A DNA stretch of 64,000 nt, taken from Haliclona indistincta. Its lineage: Eukaryota > Porifera > Demospongiae > Haplosclerida > Chalinidae. This document shows positions 32,078 to 43,324 of this stretch, one piece after another; the stretch's first letter is position 1; every line of letters begins with the position of its first letter. Location of the stretch: assembly GCA_964017065.1 (NCBI GenBank), contig OZ024785.1, positions 124,001 through 188,000 on the forward strand. Reading direction: 5' to 3'. Both the position numbers and the translations under genes were made by a program. The notes under the pieces are model-generated. The model was not told where the DNA came from, searched no databases, and worked only from the letters and a program-made list of their open reading frames with translations.

Positions 32078-34840
32078 CAGTGAAAATTATAGCGTTCGGT
32101 CACCGGACATTTACCGATTAAAATCCGTTTATGTCCGAGTATTTGATATCACGTGCGGTCAATAATGTCCGGGCAAAGAAAGCACATGTCAACGAGTGCG
32201 AGTGGCTTTAGCGACTCTACTGCTAAAAAAGCAAAGCGGTTGATTGCCATAACTACTGTCCGGAAGTGGCAACGGGAGCTGAATAATGATCACGCTACTA
32301 TGACGTGGCTCAAGTTCGAGATCGACGAGGGAACTGCTGGTAGAGTCTCTTCCATGTATTGCGACGTCTGCAGAACATACAAAGACAACATCCAAGGGAT
32401 GAGGAACTTCTCTAATACTTGGCTGGCCGGATCGACAAATTTCAGGGTAAGCAGTGTTGTCGATCACGCGAAGAGCGAGCAACATAAAAACTCGATGTCT
32501 CGTCTGCATAGTGAACCGTTCAGAGGACGACTGCCTGTAGCTACTACACCTATATTGAGTTCACTGTATACAATGAACGACAAAGAGAAAGCACAGATGT
32601 GTCGAAAATTCGAGATTTGCTATGTTTTAGCTAGAGAAGGGCTGCCATATTCAAAATACCCAGAATTTAATGCTCTTGCTTCTAGACAAGGTGTCGACAT
32701 TGGCTTTGCTTACAAGACCAGTGACAGTGCTAAGAATTTTACACACTTCATTGCTGCTAGTCAACGCCAACGCTTTCTAGATTCACTGAACGGTACAAAG
32801 TTTTTCAGTTTCATGGTTGATGGCTCCACTGATGCCGGTAACGTAGAACAAGAACTGGTATTCGTTCTCTATTGCTATATTGATCACAAATCTAGACAAA
32901 TATCTTCTTGTACCAGATATCTTGGTGTTGTTAGTCCCGAGTCTGCTAATACTGAAGGCATCCTTAAATGCCTTGATACTGTACTCGACAGAGTTGGTAT
33001 TTCATTGCAAGACAAAAAAAGTGTGCTAAACAGTAAAGATAGGCCAGCGTTAGTTGGTTGCGGTACAGACGGAGCATCTGTTAATATTGGTGTTCACCAT
33101 AGCGTCAAAGCTCACTTGCAGTCTAAGTACAATTGGCTATTTTGGGCATGGTGTTTCTCACACCGATTAGAATTAGCTTGCAAAGATGCTTGCAGTGGAA
33201 AACTCTTCTCTGAAATTAGTGAAATGTTATTACGTCTCTACTACTTATACGAAAAATCGTCAAAAAAATCAAGAGAGCTTGCTTCTATTGCTGAAGACTT
33301 GCAAGAGGTTTTTCATATACCTAGTGGTGGTAGATTACCTGTTCGTTGTAGCGGCACACGCTAGATTTCCCACAAACGAAAAGCACTTCTGAGAGTTATA
33401 GATTGCTATGGAATGTACATCAGTCACATAATAGCCCTCTCACAAGATTCCACTACTAAGCCAGCTGATAAAGCCAAGCTTACTGGCTACATAAAGAAAT
33501 GGGCGAAAGCAAAAATGCTCATAGGATGTGCGATGTACATCGATATTTTAAAAGCTCCTTCTCTCTTGAGTCTTACCCTTCAGAAAGATAGTATTGACAT
33601 CATATATTGTATTAAACAGATTCTTAAATCACTTGAATCGCTTGACACATTGAGTAAGCAAGATCCAAAAGAATGGCCCACGGTTTCCTTAGTTTTTACA
33701 AGAATCTCTGATTGTAACAGTGAGGACGACGCTGATGGTCAGCCAGTGTATCAAGGAGCAAATCTTTCCCATTACAATGGAGCATTTTCTACTTGTAGCA
33801 GACAAGCTAAGGCTGATTTGCTGTCTTTGAGTGAATCAGTGAAAAAAAGACTAGCTTGGTCTGATTTGAAGCTACTTAGATCTATTCTAGCCTTCCTCGA
33901 CACAGGTAACTGGGCTATAAAAGGGCATGTCGTTACTCAACAATCTGATTCTGAGCAAGACGAGGATCTTGAAGATGACAAAAAAGAAATTAAAGAAGCT
34001 GTTGACTACATCTGTTCAGTATTTCGAGAACCATTGGAAGCCAAGGATGTTTGCTGTGCATCAATGTTTGATGAACTTGAAGAGATTGTTGATTACTGCA
34101 GATGCTATCTCGATGTTCTGGAAGATTATAGAAGGGTGTGGTATCAACTGCACACTACTTCTGAGGCAACACGATGGCCAAATGTAATTGCAGTTAGCCA
34201 GCTACTTTTCAGCTTACCATTTACTAACAGCGTAGTTGAAAGGGGCTTTTCTACAATGAAATTACTAAAGACTGAGAAACGCACTCGTCTCCTCACAAGC
34301 ACACTTGATGAATTAATGGAAATAAAATTGGAAGGACCTAATCCAGAAAACTTCTCTGCTAATGACGCCGTACAGCTGTGGTACAATGATCGTGCAAGAA
34401 GGCCTTGTCAGAGCACCAGGAAAGACTATCGCCCCAGAGCTGGTTCTAGTTCTCCATCTTCAACTTCTACATCTGTTGAATCTGTTAGTTTTTCACTAGA
34501 AGAATGGGACCAACTCTTTGTACATGATGAATCAGACACTGACTCAGACAGTTAGTCATTGTATACTATTTATGTTGTAGATACATCAAATTTTGTACTT
34601 CTCAATTGAATAAAAATCAGTGATCATTTTTTTCAATAAAATAATATTATTAAAATTAAACTCATTGTCAATGGTAATTGCTGTGTTCAATTCTTGATGT
34701 TGTTACTCGCATTTGTGAATCTGGAAATGAAAAAAATTCCAAAAAATAAAGCGACCGGTCAATTCAAACAAATGACCGACCAATTTTGCACTTGATCAGT
34801 CAAATGACTGATCATTGCAAAATTTTTATAATTATCTCTG
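32078..34840 (+). mobile_element. 2.76 kb hAT-superfamily transposon, nearly intact
   Basis: Ends CAGTGAAAATTATA (32078) and TATAATTATCTCTG (34840) are inverted repeats matching at 12 of 14 positions. TACTA stands on both sides (32073-32077, 34841-34845); because the host is a tandem repeat the duplication could be an alignment effect, and 5 bp is shorter than the 8 bp usual for hAT. Subterminal words such as GACCGGTC and TCAGTCAAATGACTGA near the right end resemble transposase-binding repeats. It carries a single transposase gene in plus orientation. Confidence 0.75.
32153..34555 (+). pseudogene. hAT transposase (ZNF862-like), one in-frame stop
   Basis: 801 codons, open except for TAG at 33362-33364 (codon 404), which stands where the family has Trp (context SGTR-stop-ISHKRKAL). 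Everything before and after is in the same frame. Domains: a zinc finger with Cys70, Cys73, His105 and His111; the RNase H-like core with FSFMVDGSTD (Asp223) and GCGTDGASV (Asp306); WCFSHRLE at 333-340; and the C-terminal dimerisation region FSLPFTNSVVERGFSTMKLL followed by KTEKRTRL. The best-known relatives are ZNF862-like proteins. Start: ATG at 32153, or the ATG 12 bases on (MSGQRKH). AATAAA signals lie at 34609 and 34635. One nonsense change from TGG to TAG would explain the defect, so it may be recent, or a sequencing error. Confidence 0.85.
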
Positions 34841-35682
34841 TACTAGTGTCTCTACTACAGTGATGCTGGTACTAGTGTCTACTACAGTGACTGGTACTAG
34901 TGTCTCTACTACAGTGATGCTGGTACTAGTGTCTCTACTACAGTGATGCTGTTACTAGTGTCTACTACAGTGATGCTGTTACTAGTGTCTACTACAGTGC
35001 TACTGGTACTAGTGTCTACTACAGTGATGCTGGTACTAGTGTCTCTACTACAGTGCTACTGGTACTAGTGTCTACTACAGTGATGCTGTTACTAGTGTCT
35101 ACTACAGTGCTACTGGTACTAGTGTCTCTACTACAGTGATGCTGTTACTAGTGTCTACTACAGTGATGCTGTTACTAGTGTCTACTACAGTGATGCTGGT
35201 ACTAGTGTCTCTACTACAGTGATGCTGGTACTAGTGTCTCTACTAAAGTGCTACTGGTACTAGTGTCTCTACTACAGTGATGCTGCTACTAGTGTCTACT
35301 ACAGTGATGCTGGTACTAGTGTCTCTACTACAGTGATGCTGGTACTAGTGTCTCTACTACAGTGATGCTGGTACTAGTGTCTCTACTACAGTGATGCTGG
35401 TACTAGTGTCTCTACTACCATCACTGTAGTAGTGTCTCTACTACAGTGATGCTGGTACTAGTGTCTCTACTACAGTGATGCTGGTACTAGTGTCTACTAC
35501 AGTGATGCTGGTACTAGTGTCTCTACTACAGTGATGCTGGTACTAGTGTCTCTACTACAGTGATGCTGGTACTAGTGTCTACTACAGTAATGCTGGTACT
35601 AGTGTCTACTACAGTGATGCTGGTACTAGTCTCTACTACAGTGATGCTGGTACTAGTGTCTACTACAGTGATGCTGGTACTA
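34841..35682. repeat. 27/29-bp minisatellite, right block
   Basis: About 30 units of the same family as the left block. A local inversion lies at 35411-35428, where CTACTAC is followed by CATCACTGTAGTAG, the reverse complement of a normal stretch. The plus frames translate to VSTTVMLVL repeats, which I regard as a by-product. Confidence 0.9.
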
Positions 35683-36235
35683 TTACAACTACAAGGACAT
35701 TCATGGTTGAAGACAATAACGGTCAGTCAGTTGGCCTATTAGCCTATAATTATGATTGTATAACAAAGTGGCAAAGTATTTAGTACAAGTTTTGTCAAAA
35801 TGGAACAAGATCTGAGGTAGGAGGAGAAAAAATCCAAAACTGAACCACCCTACTGAACAGGCATTTCCACCAATTGCTGGCTAGACCAGAGCATATGCAA
35901 AATACACATACTTGCATAGTTCTGCTTCTTTTTGCCTTTGGTGGTTCTGACATTACACAACTAAAGACAAAAATAAATAGCAGGTAATAAATTGCAAGGG
36001 GTTCTCAGAAAGAAAAGTTATCACCTCCCAGCCAAAAGTAGGTGGGTGGACATTTTTCATTACAATAAAATGTGAGTTATCATTAAAATTATGACATAGT
36101 GGGTGGGTCTCTGGGTGGGTAACTGGGATATGCAAAAATGGCCTGAGGTAGTAATTTCAGCCACTGGTACCCCCAAGCATAGCACAGCAGCTAGGCATAC
36201 TAGTCTATGAACAGGCTAGCTGACAGAGAAACACC
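35683..36235. other. no gene seen
   Basis: Short frames only. GGTGGGT-type words occur at 36040-36120 without a regular period. Confidence 0.4.
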
Positions 36236-36834
36236 TTAACCCTTTAACCCCTATTGTCGCCTTTTGGCGACATACATACTTCAGACACCATAACTTTATG
36301 AAAAAGTGCTAAAATATCCCAAAATTGAGCCAAATTGAAGAATACAAATAACCGCAAAAAATTGACTGGTTTTCGGCGCGCCCCCTGCGCTAAACGTATT
36401 GGCTTCGGCATTTCTATGGCTTCAGTGCAAATTTCACAACACTTTAAGACAAACAAAATGGCTGCCAAGAAAATTCGGACATTTTATGGCTTCAGGGTGC
36501 TCGGAAACACATTTTCGTGCATTCTCTATGATCTGGACTACATTTTGCACTCACCAAAACCACTGCTAGTTGTGTGTACTTTTCAGTATCCTGCCCCAAA
36601 GCACTAACTTTGAGCAAAATTTGACGAGGTCGTTGCACTTTATCGGCTTCACTTTCGAAGTGGGAGGGGCATATCGACTGACTTGAGTGTGGGCAATTGC
36701 GGCTACTCACTGGCGTAAAAGGACGCAAATTTGAGACCAGTAGCACAAAAGACACACGAGATATTCACAAGAGAAGTGGTCAGCATTTACGAGGTTAAAA
36801 TTTCAGCAAGATAATTTAGTAATTAAAGGGTTAA
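36236..36834. mobile_element. 599-bp TTAA-flanked MITE, copy 2
   Basis: Same length and ends as 15598-16196, with a handful of substitutions. TTAA at 36236-36239 and 36831-36834. Confidence 0.9.
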
Positions 36835-36964
36835 GCACCTTGAAATCCTTCACCCTCTATTTCTTACAGAAACTGTCTCAAAATAATATTTATAACACTT
36901 AGAGTTCATTTTCAACACTTTTGGAGCATTTCTAGCCAGATTTGCAAATTTTGACGAAAACTCA

Positions 36965-37563
36965 TTAACCCTTTAACCCCTATTGTCGCCTTTTGGCGAC
37001 ATACATACTTCAGACACCATAACTTTATGAAAAAGTGCTAAAATATCCCAAAATTGAGCCAAATTGAAGAATACAAATAACCGCAAAAAATTGACTGGTT
37101 TTCGGCGCGCCCCCTGCGCTAAACGTATTGGCTTCGGCATTTCTATGGCTTCAGTGCAAATTTCACAACATTTTAAGAAAAACAAAATGGCTGCCAAGAA
37201 AATTCGGATATTTTATGGCTTCAGGGTGCTCGGAAACACATTTTCGTGCATTCTCTATGATCTGGACTACATTTTGCACTCACCAAAACCACTGCTAGTT
37301 GTGTGTACTTTTCAGTATCCTGCCCCAAAGCACTAACTTTGAGCAAAATTTGACGAGGTCGTTGCACTTTATCGGCTTCACTTTCGAAGTGGGAGGGGCA
37401 TATCGACTGACTTGAGTGTGGGCAATTGCGGCTACTCACTGGCGTAAAAGGACGCAAATTTGAGACCAGTAGCACAAAAGACACACGAGATATTCACAAG
37501 AGAAGTGGTCAGCATTTACGAGGTTAAAATTTCAGCAAGATAATTTAGTAATTAAAGGGTTAA
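36965..37563. mobile_element. 599-bp TTAA-flanked MITE, copy 3
   Basis: Same length and orientation as copy 2, from which it is separated by 130 bp of unrelated sequence. Copies 2 and 3 share variants (for example GACATACATACTT near the left end and GACGAGGTCG) that copy 1 lacks, so they are closest relatives. Confidence 0.9.
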
Positions 37564-37627
37564 ACGGATGCGCAGCTTGTATCAAACTAGCAGATAGCAG
37601 ATAAAAACCATTGGCTAACCAACTTTA

Positions 37628-38095
37628 ACAATTTGTGTAACCAACTCATTGTCACTACTAAAGCTAGCTATATCCCGTTGCAGTAATGAGATACAAAAGC
37701 AAGATTTGTGATACACAGATTTTACGAGTGCACTAGGCACATGTACATGCAGTGGCAATACATGGACGACAGCAAATCATGTAATTGACATCTCATGATC
37801 AAACAGTACCTTTTCACATACAGACAGATTCTAGCTAACAGAGACATTGCAGTACAAGCTCTTTGTTAGATAACCATAATAATGAATATCAATTTGGGGA
37901 ACCAACTCATTGACACTACTAAAGCTAGATATATTCTGTTGCAGTCAAATTGACCCATTTTGGATAAGAGATACAAAACAAAAGTCATGTGATACACGGA
38001 TTTTACAAGTCATCGAGAACTAGGCACATGTACATGCAGCAAGTCTGACGACGGTAATACATAGATGACAGCAAGTCTGACATCTAAATGCTGTG
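37628..38095. repeat. diverged tandem duplication, about 270-bp period
   Basis: AACCAACTCATTG then CACTACTAAAGCTAG, GTGATACAC, and AGGCACATGTACATGCAG occur in the same order in 37637-37760 and 37905-38040. No gene inside. Confidence 0.75.
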
Positions 38096-38111
38096 CTATT
38101 ATGTACATGGT

Positions 38112-38165
38112 GCTACTCACCTGGGTGAAGGCAGCAAGGGCCGACTATGAGAACAGGAAGCCTAT
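38112..38165 (-). other. possible mini-exon with good splice signals
   Basis: On the minus strand TCTTTGTCATTATAG precedes 41 bases followed by GTGAGTAG. The exon would encode LPVLIVGPCCLHP in one frame. Signals are good but there is no supporting neighbour. Confidence 0.2.
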
Positions 38166-38411
38166 AATGACAAAGAGAATTGGAGGTAAATAATTATAAG
38201 CTAGAAGATAGATTTACCAAAGAATACAGGTATTTTGTACAATTTATAGGCAACCACAACATTCCATATGCACAACCCCTTCCCCTGACCCTATATGCAG
38301 GGGGCATGGACCTGTTTGACACAAAAACTTGGATATTTCCAAATAGCCTACTATTCCCGTATAATGTGCTCAACCCTACGTACTACTATAATACACACGA
38401 AGGTCTCCCAC

Positions 38412-38544
38412 CTCCATTGCTGCCACCATCTGTTCTTTGCTCCACTGCTTACACTTCTTCACGGGCATTGGTTTTGGATGGCTAGGCTTAGAACGGCGAG
38501 TTCTCTTACGCGGTCTTCCACGACCACGTTTGTTTACCGTCGAT
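38412..38544 (-). CDS. exon with AT-hook-like basic region and Psq-type HTH start
   Basis: Between TTGTTGCAG (acceptor, 38545-38546) and a GTGGGA donor (38410-38411) the frame reads NKRGRGRPRKRTRRSKPSHP then KPMPVKKCKQWSKEQMVAAM. RGRGRP is an AT-hook core; K-x-W-S-K-E-Q-M-x-x-A-M-E is the start of the helix-turn-helix found at the N-terminus of pogo/tigger/jerky-type transposases and Pipsqueak proteins. An upstream exon ending before GTAACACAC (about 38613) joins in an open frame (GASQQLLSYSR). Either a DNA-binding host protein or the first exons of a Tc1/pogo-type transposase; no DDE domain is visible nearby. Confidence 0.5.
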
Positions 38545-38747
38545 CTGCAACAAGAAGATAGCGTTTAACACTTGCAGTTAACACTCACAAGCTATCACAA
38601 GTGTGTGTTACCTTGAATAACTCAATAGCTGCTGTGATGCACCTGGATGACATATTTTTTTGCACTTCTTGTCCTTTCATCTTTGCCACGATGCAGTTAT
38701 TATTTAAAACGGTTTATTCTCCAGGTAGCGTAAACTGCCAATTACCG

Positions 38748-38805
38748 GCATGCACCCATTATCGGCACAATTATCGGCATGCACCCATTATCGGCACAAT
38801 TATCG
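38748..38805. repeat. 29-bp tandem duplication
   Basis: Two identical units starting GCATGCACCCATTATCGGCA. Confidence 0.9.
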
Positions 38806-38949
38806 GCAGGTAGGTATACGTAAGTATACGGACAAATACTAAGTACATTACAGTTTAGCCTATCAGACTTGTATGCTATGTAGTTAATTTGAGCACATGT
38901 GCGCATGCATCACCTCATAAAATAGCACATCATGTGCAATTTTAAACAG

Positions 38950-39905
38950 TAGCATCTGATTTTTTTGCAGTTTTGTACCAGATCATTCAAAGTCTGCACC
39001 AAGCAGCAAAGCTCTATGTAACATTAACAATGACAATAACCTCTTCATCAGAATCCATTGAGTTAGCATTGCCCATTGCACCTGACTCTTCTTTTCTGCT
39101 AGAGGTGACTCTTCAGTTTTGAATTATTATTACAATATTGATAATAATTATGATTATTATGAAATTAAAGTCATGCACCTGATTCTGGTTGGCATCTTTT
39201 TGATGGCTCCTGCACAACTGCTGAACTATCACCATGATCAAGTGCATGGTGGGTGAATCCGCTCCTAATAATAAAAAGGATACAGTGCATGTTTATAATT
39301 ATGTAATAATAATACCTTCATAATGAAGATTCGGACGGTTGCTGTTGACCGCTGTCTTGAGCACTTTCCTTTTGCTGTTTTATGACGGTATGTACCACGC
39401 TTTGTTTCCTCAACACTTCATATGGGCCACCCCAGATCAGTTACAAAGATATTCTGCAAAGCATGTTAACAGCATTATTGAATTACTTACCTGTTCGCAA
39501 ACAGTGCTACATTGATGTGCTTTCCCATTCTCGTCCTTTCCCTCAGTCATATGAAAAACTTCAGGAAATTTAACTTCTCTGCCAGTGACGTCACAGTGTC
39601 TCTAACTTCGCTGCAATGTTTGTGTGCTCCTTTGATTGTCACAGCACATATCCTACAGTGCTGATCCAGCTGGTTGGGGTCCATCTTAAAGTCCATGTGT
39701 AATAAAATGATACTTTCAGGAAGTAAGACTAGCCATGCATAACTAAATTCCTATGGAGCTATTATGACATACAAAAAATAGTTCAACTCTTTAATTGTTT
39801 ACTAGTTGTTACAATGACTTATAATCAAGCCTGCTTACTGTTCTGATCTTGCCACAAAACTATATAAAGGAGGTTTGTGACTCTCTGTAACTCTCTATTT
39901 GATTT
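38950..39905. repeat. retroelement-derived block, copy 1 of 3
   Basis: Matches 49430-50457 over its whole length, and its last 230 bp also match 56437-56672. Carries the same two minus-strand coding segments as copy 2. Copies 1 and 2 part company at CTCTATTTGAT. Confidence 0.85.
39310..39696 (-). pseudogene. retroelement tail: Cys/His motif exon and GPYEV exon, copy 1
   Basis: Exon from the ATG at 39696 (MDFKMDPNQL) to a GTAAGT donor at about 39490; it contains the Cys/His stretch C-x2-C-x6-G-A-x-K-H-C. Compared with copy 2 it has a 5-bp insertion (GTCAC, near 39590) that breaks the frame. The downstream exon holds WGGPYEVLRK as in copy 2. Confidence 0.55.
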
Positions 39906-40090
39906 GGCCATGACTCTTTTCTAAAAATTCCAACTTCTCTTCACGGCTTCTAGGTACTTGTTTAGCTGGCTTCATCAGCCGTGGTCCGAGTCCTTAGCCA
40001 CTGGACTCGACACTGTAATGCTATTAAGATAAAATTAATACATAATTATAGGTATAGGTGAGCTTAGTATAATACAAGTTCTATGCATCC
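39906..40090 (-). other. possible short exon
   Basis: A stop-free minus stretch reads GPRLMKPAKQVPRSREEKLE then FLEKSHGQIK, basic and helical in character. It lies between the retroelement block and the Ulp1/PHD gene and could belong to either. Unsure. Confidence 0.2.
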
Positions 40091-40094
40091 ATGC

Positions 40095-40632
40095 AGCTTG
40101 AGCATAACCATTCAATGTCACTGTCAGTATTTTTGTTGAAGCCAACGCATGCTTGATGGAACCACTTCTTGCAACGTTCACTCACAGCTTACCATTGGTG
40201 AGCCATCATCCTCACATTCTACCATCGCTGAGCCGTCATCTCTTAATCTGCAACTGCAGTAGACTTTAATCACTTTAGTTTTGATTGTGCCAGACGTCCT
40301 TCTTGGTTTCCTTCTTGCACAGGAAAAGCTGTTACATTCCCAGTTTTTAAAATTGTAATAAGGTGTGACCTTAGTTCATCCTGATTAAATATCACCTTCG
40401 TTGGGTCTTTCCCAAGAGCCAAATGAGTCAAGTTATCCATTGCAAATAATGCACAATCACTCACACCAGCTTGATTCGAAAGAGGGTTAGAAGTGTCATT
40501 GTGAGCCTCCAATCCCGTAGGCGATGCAGTCACAAGACTGTGGAGTTGATTCGAAAGAGGGTTAGAAGTGTTAGAAGTTAGAGAGCTATTTAATATCCCC
40601 CCTCCCTTGTACTGGGAGGGGAAATATCTCAC
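40095..40632 (-). pseudogene. Ulp1-type protease C-terminal part plus PHD finger, locus C
   Basis: The frame 40632-40270 contains AGVSDCALFAMDNLTHLALG, where S-D-C is the catalytic Cys motif of C48 (Ulp1/SENP-like) proteases, then VIFNQDELRSHLITILKTGN and TAFP. The next in-frame part gives KVYCSCRLRDDGSAMVECE; a short internal repeat (DDGS-x-M-V-x-C-E) follows, and then CKKWFHQACVGFNKN, a PHD-type finger read in a shifted frame. A 36-residue segment with TSNPLSNQ occurs twice at the start of the frame. These proteases cleave ubiquitin-like modifiers; in mobile elements they probably process or de-modify element proteins. The N-terminal catalytic His/Asp part is not found upstream. Confidence 0.65.
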
Positions 40633-40721
40633 CAGGATAGTATTCTGATTGCACTTTTTGCAATCAATGCGGCCTAGCCGAAGAACTGCAGCTGGTTAAA
40701 CTAGTCAAAAATAATGGTCAC

Positions 40722-40833
40722 TAAAGAGCAAATTACAATGATTTCCATTATGACACTGACTGTAATCTTACCTGGATAGAAAGCGACAGGAAGTTGTCTT
40801 AGTAAAGCCACTAGCCAAGCCTACTTATAAGAG
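40722..40833. repeat. dispersed repeat shared with 18780-18917
   Basis: See 18780-18917. Lies directly upstream (minus sense) of the Ulp1/PHD locus C. Confidence 0.65.
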
Positions 40834-40924
40834 AGTTGAATAGACGTTCGAATTTTGCAGCTGCCGCGTGGCGCGCCAAAACAACCACAAAATATAATGA
40901 AATTTACAAAAATATACGAACAGG

Positions 40925-41070
40925 TAGTTTTAGATTACGGGAATGATTCTGGAATCACATGGATTCTGCTGTGATTCTTGATTCCACATGATGATTCTTG
41001 ATTCTTTTCTTGATTACTGATTCGGCACGTGATTCTTGATTCTGCACGTGATTCTTTGATTCCTGGTATA
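40925..41070. repeat. GATTC-rich tract ending in the recurrent TGATTCTTTGATTCC motif
   Basis: Words of GATTC/GAATC with GATTCTGCACGTGATTCTTT at the end, as in 10340-10462, 12064-12193, 13184-13210 and 17231-17270. After it, CCTGGTATAAGTGTAC resembles CCTTGGATAAGTGTAC at 12194. Confidence 0.7.
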
Positions 41071-41159
41071 AGTGTACGAGATTTTGCCCTTGTCGGACCC
41101 CTCGGTCATGAAGAAATGGTTTGCCCAGATTTGCTGATCGCACAACACTATTTGTCCTT

Positions 41160-42260
41160 TGTAATTATTATTATTGTTACTCATTAAATCTAGTACAGGA
41201 AATTTAGATATATTTATACCGTTCTGTCAGTTGACAAGGTGGTGCTGGGGATGAACAGGACAGAACATCAGAGTGACGTTGCTGGCTTGTGTTGTTAGCA
41301 AAATCAGAGATAAGCTTCCTTCAGACTGCTATTAAGGATTTAAATTGCCAACAATGAAAATTTTGATTGCTTTAAAATAATCTTTAGCTATTGCTATGTC
41401 TTTGTCTCTTTCTGGATTGTCATAGCTACAGGAGAGAGGTGATGGAGGGACAAAATTTCTGATTTCTGCTCTCTGTCAATTGCCATAACTTAATAAACAC
41501 TAAACATGTCATCTACATTTTCTGCAATAGTGCTAATACTGAATTTTTACTATACTTTTCACACAACATATGCAGATTTCTGCGTAATCTGACTGACTAT
41601 GTGCCCTCCAGATTTTTATTTTGGGTAAAGTATCTAAAAGGTTTTTTTTCCTGTCTTGGTCTTACTTAGCCTGAGGTCGGTCATTATTCTCATTAATTAT
41701 ATTGAAGTTTTGCCAATCTTTGTCTGTATTCACACTAATAACTGGTAGTGTAGCAGCAAGTGCTGCTGTCACTTGGAAAGCATCCCACTGTATGTAAATG
41801 CAGTCGATTTTGGTAAAAAAGTGATTAACAAACTGTGGAATGCCTCAAAATGTCTGATATACTTTTCAACATCACGGCAAAAATTCTCTTTTTGGTGTAT
41901 TATATTTCTCTGTGTCACTGATAATTATTGATAAACATGGTGACCTTTCCTTCAGCATACGTCTTTCATGAGACTGTCAGAGAGTTGCGCTAAAGTGCAT
42001 GACCAAGCTGTCAATGGTGTGGAAATAAGTTCGGGTTACTGGTCAAATGTCCTTTTCATGCTAAATATTCAACAGGACCATACTATTTTAACTAATTAAT
42101 ATGTTGGTGACAGTTAGACAACAACTTACAGTTTCAACTGTTAAAATTCACTAATGCATAGCTCGGTGAATGGACCACATAGCTAAATTTGACCATACTA
42201 AACCACTGCAAGAGTGGAAGAGACGCAGGACTCGCCATATATTTATTCGGTTGCATTGAA
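41160..42260. other. 1.1 kb without a supported gene
   Basis: AT-rich, short frames only. Probably the decayed continuation of the hAT remnant to its right. Confidence 0.4.
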
Positions 42261-42269
42261 AATAAATCA

Positions 42270-42690
42270 GTCAAATAGAAACATGATAGACATAATTATG
42301 GGGTGTTTTGATAACCAAGTTCTCATCTGACATTCTTTGATTTTCATTAATAATTTGCAACCAATAAAATGTAAAGGTATATTTTGTCCTGATATGGTTA
42401 TGCCTTGAAAAACCCTTTCGCAAGGCACAGATGACATTGGTAGCACAATAATAAACTGCAAAATCTTCGAAATTACGGGAAAGGAAGAAAAGAATCTCTT
42501 TAGATAGCTCCTTGAAAGGCAAACCCTCTGGTGAAGTCACTGGTCTCTGCCTGCAAGCTAGAGTTTTTTAGCTGTGTCTCTCTGCAGTACCGTGCAATTG
42601 CCTGACACCATTGCAGAAATTTTCCTCAAACTTGTCTCGTACCAGTTCATCCTTGGTAAGAGTAGCAAAATCTTGATAAGCCTGAGGAAA
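42270..42690 (-). pseudogene. hAT transposase C-terminal (dimerisation) remnant
   Basis: One frame holds TKDELVRDKFEENFCNG and, after a stop, LPFKELSKEILFFLSRNFED; a second frame continues IIVLPMSSVPCERVFQGI, and a third RTKYTFTFYWLQIINENQRM. L-P-x-S-S-x-x-C-E-R-x-F is the signature of the hAT dimerisation region, next to a leucine-rich helix. At least two frame changes and one stop. Distinct from the element at 32-35 kb. The frame 43811-43503 upstream (FPNRWEEYTNGTDLPLSTYL) may be an earlier exon. Confidence 0.55.
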
Positions 42691-43324
42691 TTAATTATTA
42701 AGCAGCTAACTGTATTAAAACAATAATAATTAGAGTATAGTCTAGTGATATTGACCAATGAGATTGACTACAGCTTGGACTCTAAATAGCTTAGTATCCA
42801 AACCGCGCACTTAGTATCCAAGCTGCGCTACTTAGAAGCCAACTTGAATCAGTACAGGAATTGTTGGATTCATTCTCTCTGCATAACGAAAAGACTATCA
42901 TAAAGAAAAGCGACGACTAGTTGACACGTAGCGCAGATAGCTGACGAGTGGAGGCGAGCTAGAAATGTTGCTCGCTTTCGATCGTTAGTCGCGAGTCCGC
43001 AGTACAGTGCGCACAGCATGCCATGGCAGGGGAGGAGTTTCAAAAGCCAGGGGTGGAGTTTGTTATAGTGGCGCACATGCATGGCTGGCGACCCAAAGAG
43101 CTTCTGTGTAGACAGTTTAATGCTAGAGGCGCTTGACTTACCAAAGCATTAACGTTTGTGTAAGAGTACTGCTGAGTGTTGTTCGCCATCGAAGATTGCA
43201 CTTTCTCTGTTCAGAACTACTTAAGAAATAACTTTAGCACGCCTCGTCTTTTCAAAAACAAACGCCATTTCTTTGTTTACAAAATCCGTCGTGTGAGTGT
43301 TGCTTAGCTACTCGTGGCTATACT

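Noticed and set aside
32189..32509. Minus-strand frame of 106 codons
   Set aside because: Antisense shadow of the hAT transposase.
35560..35742. Repeat protein VSTTVMLVL
   Set aside because: Translation of the minisatellite; unit lengths of 27 and 29 bp mix, so the frame is not kept through the array.
15606..37484. Recurrent small frames in the 599-bp elements as real genes
   Set aside because: They recur because the whole MITE recurs; no domain, and three young copies cannot show selection.
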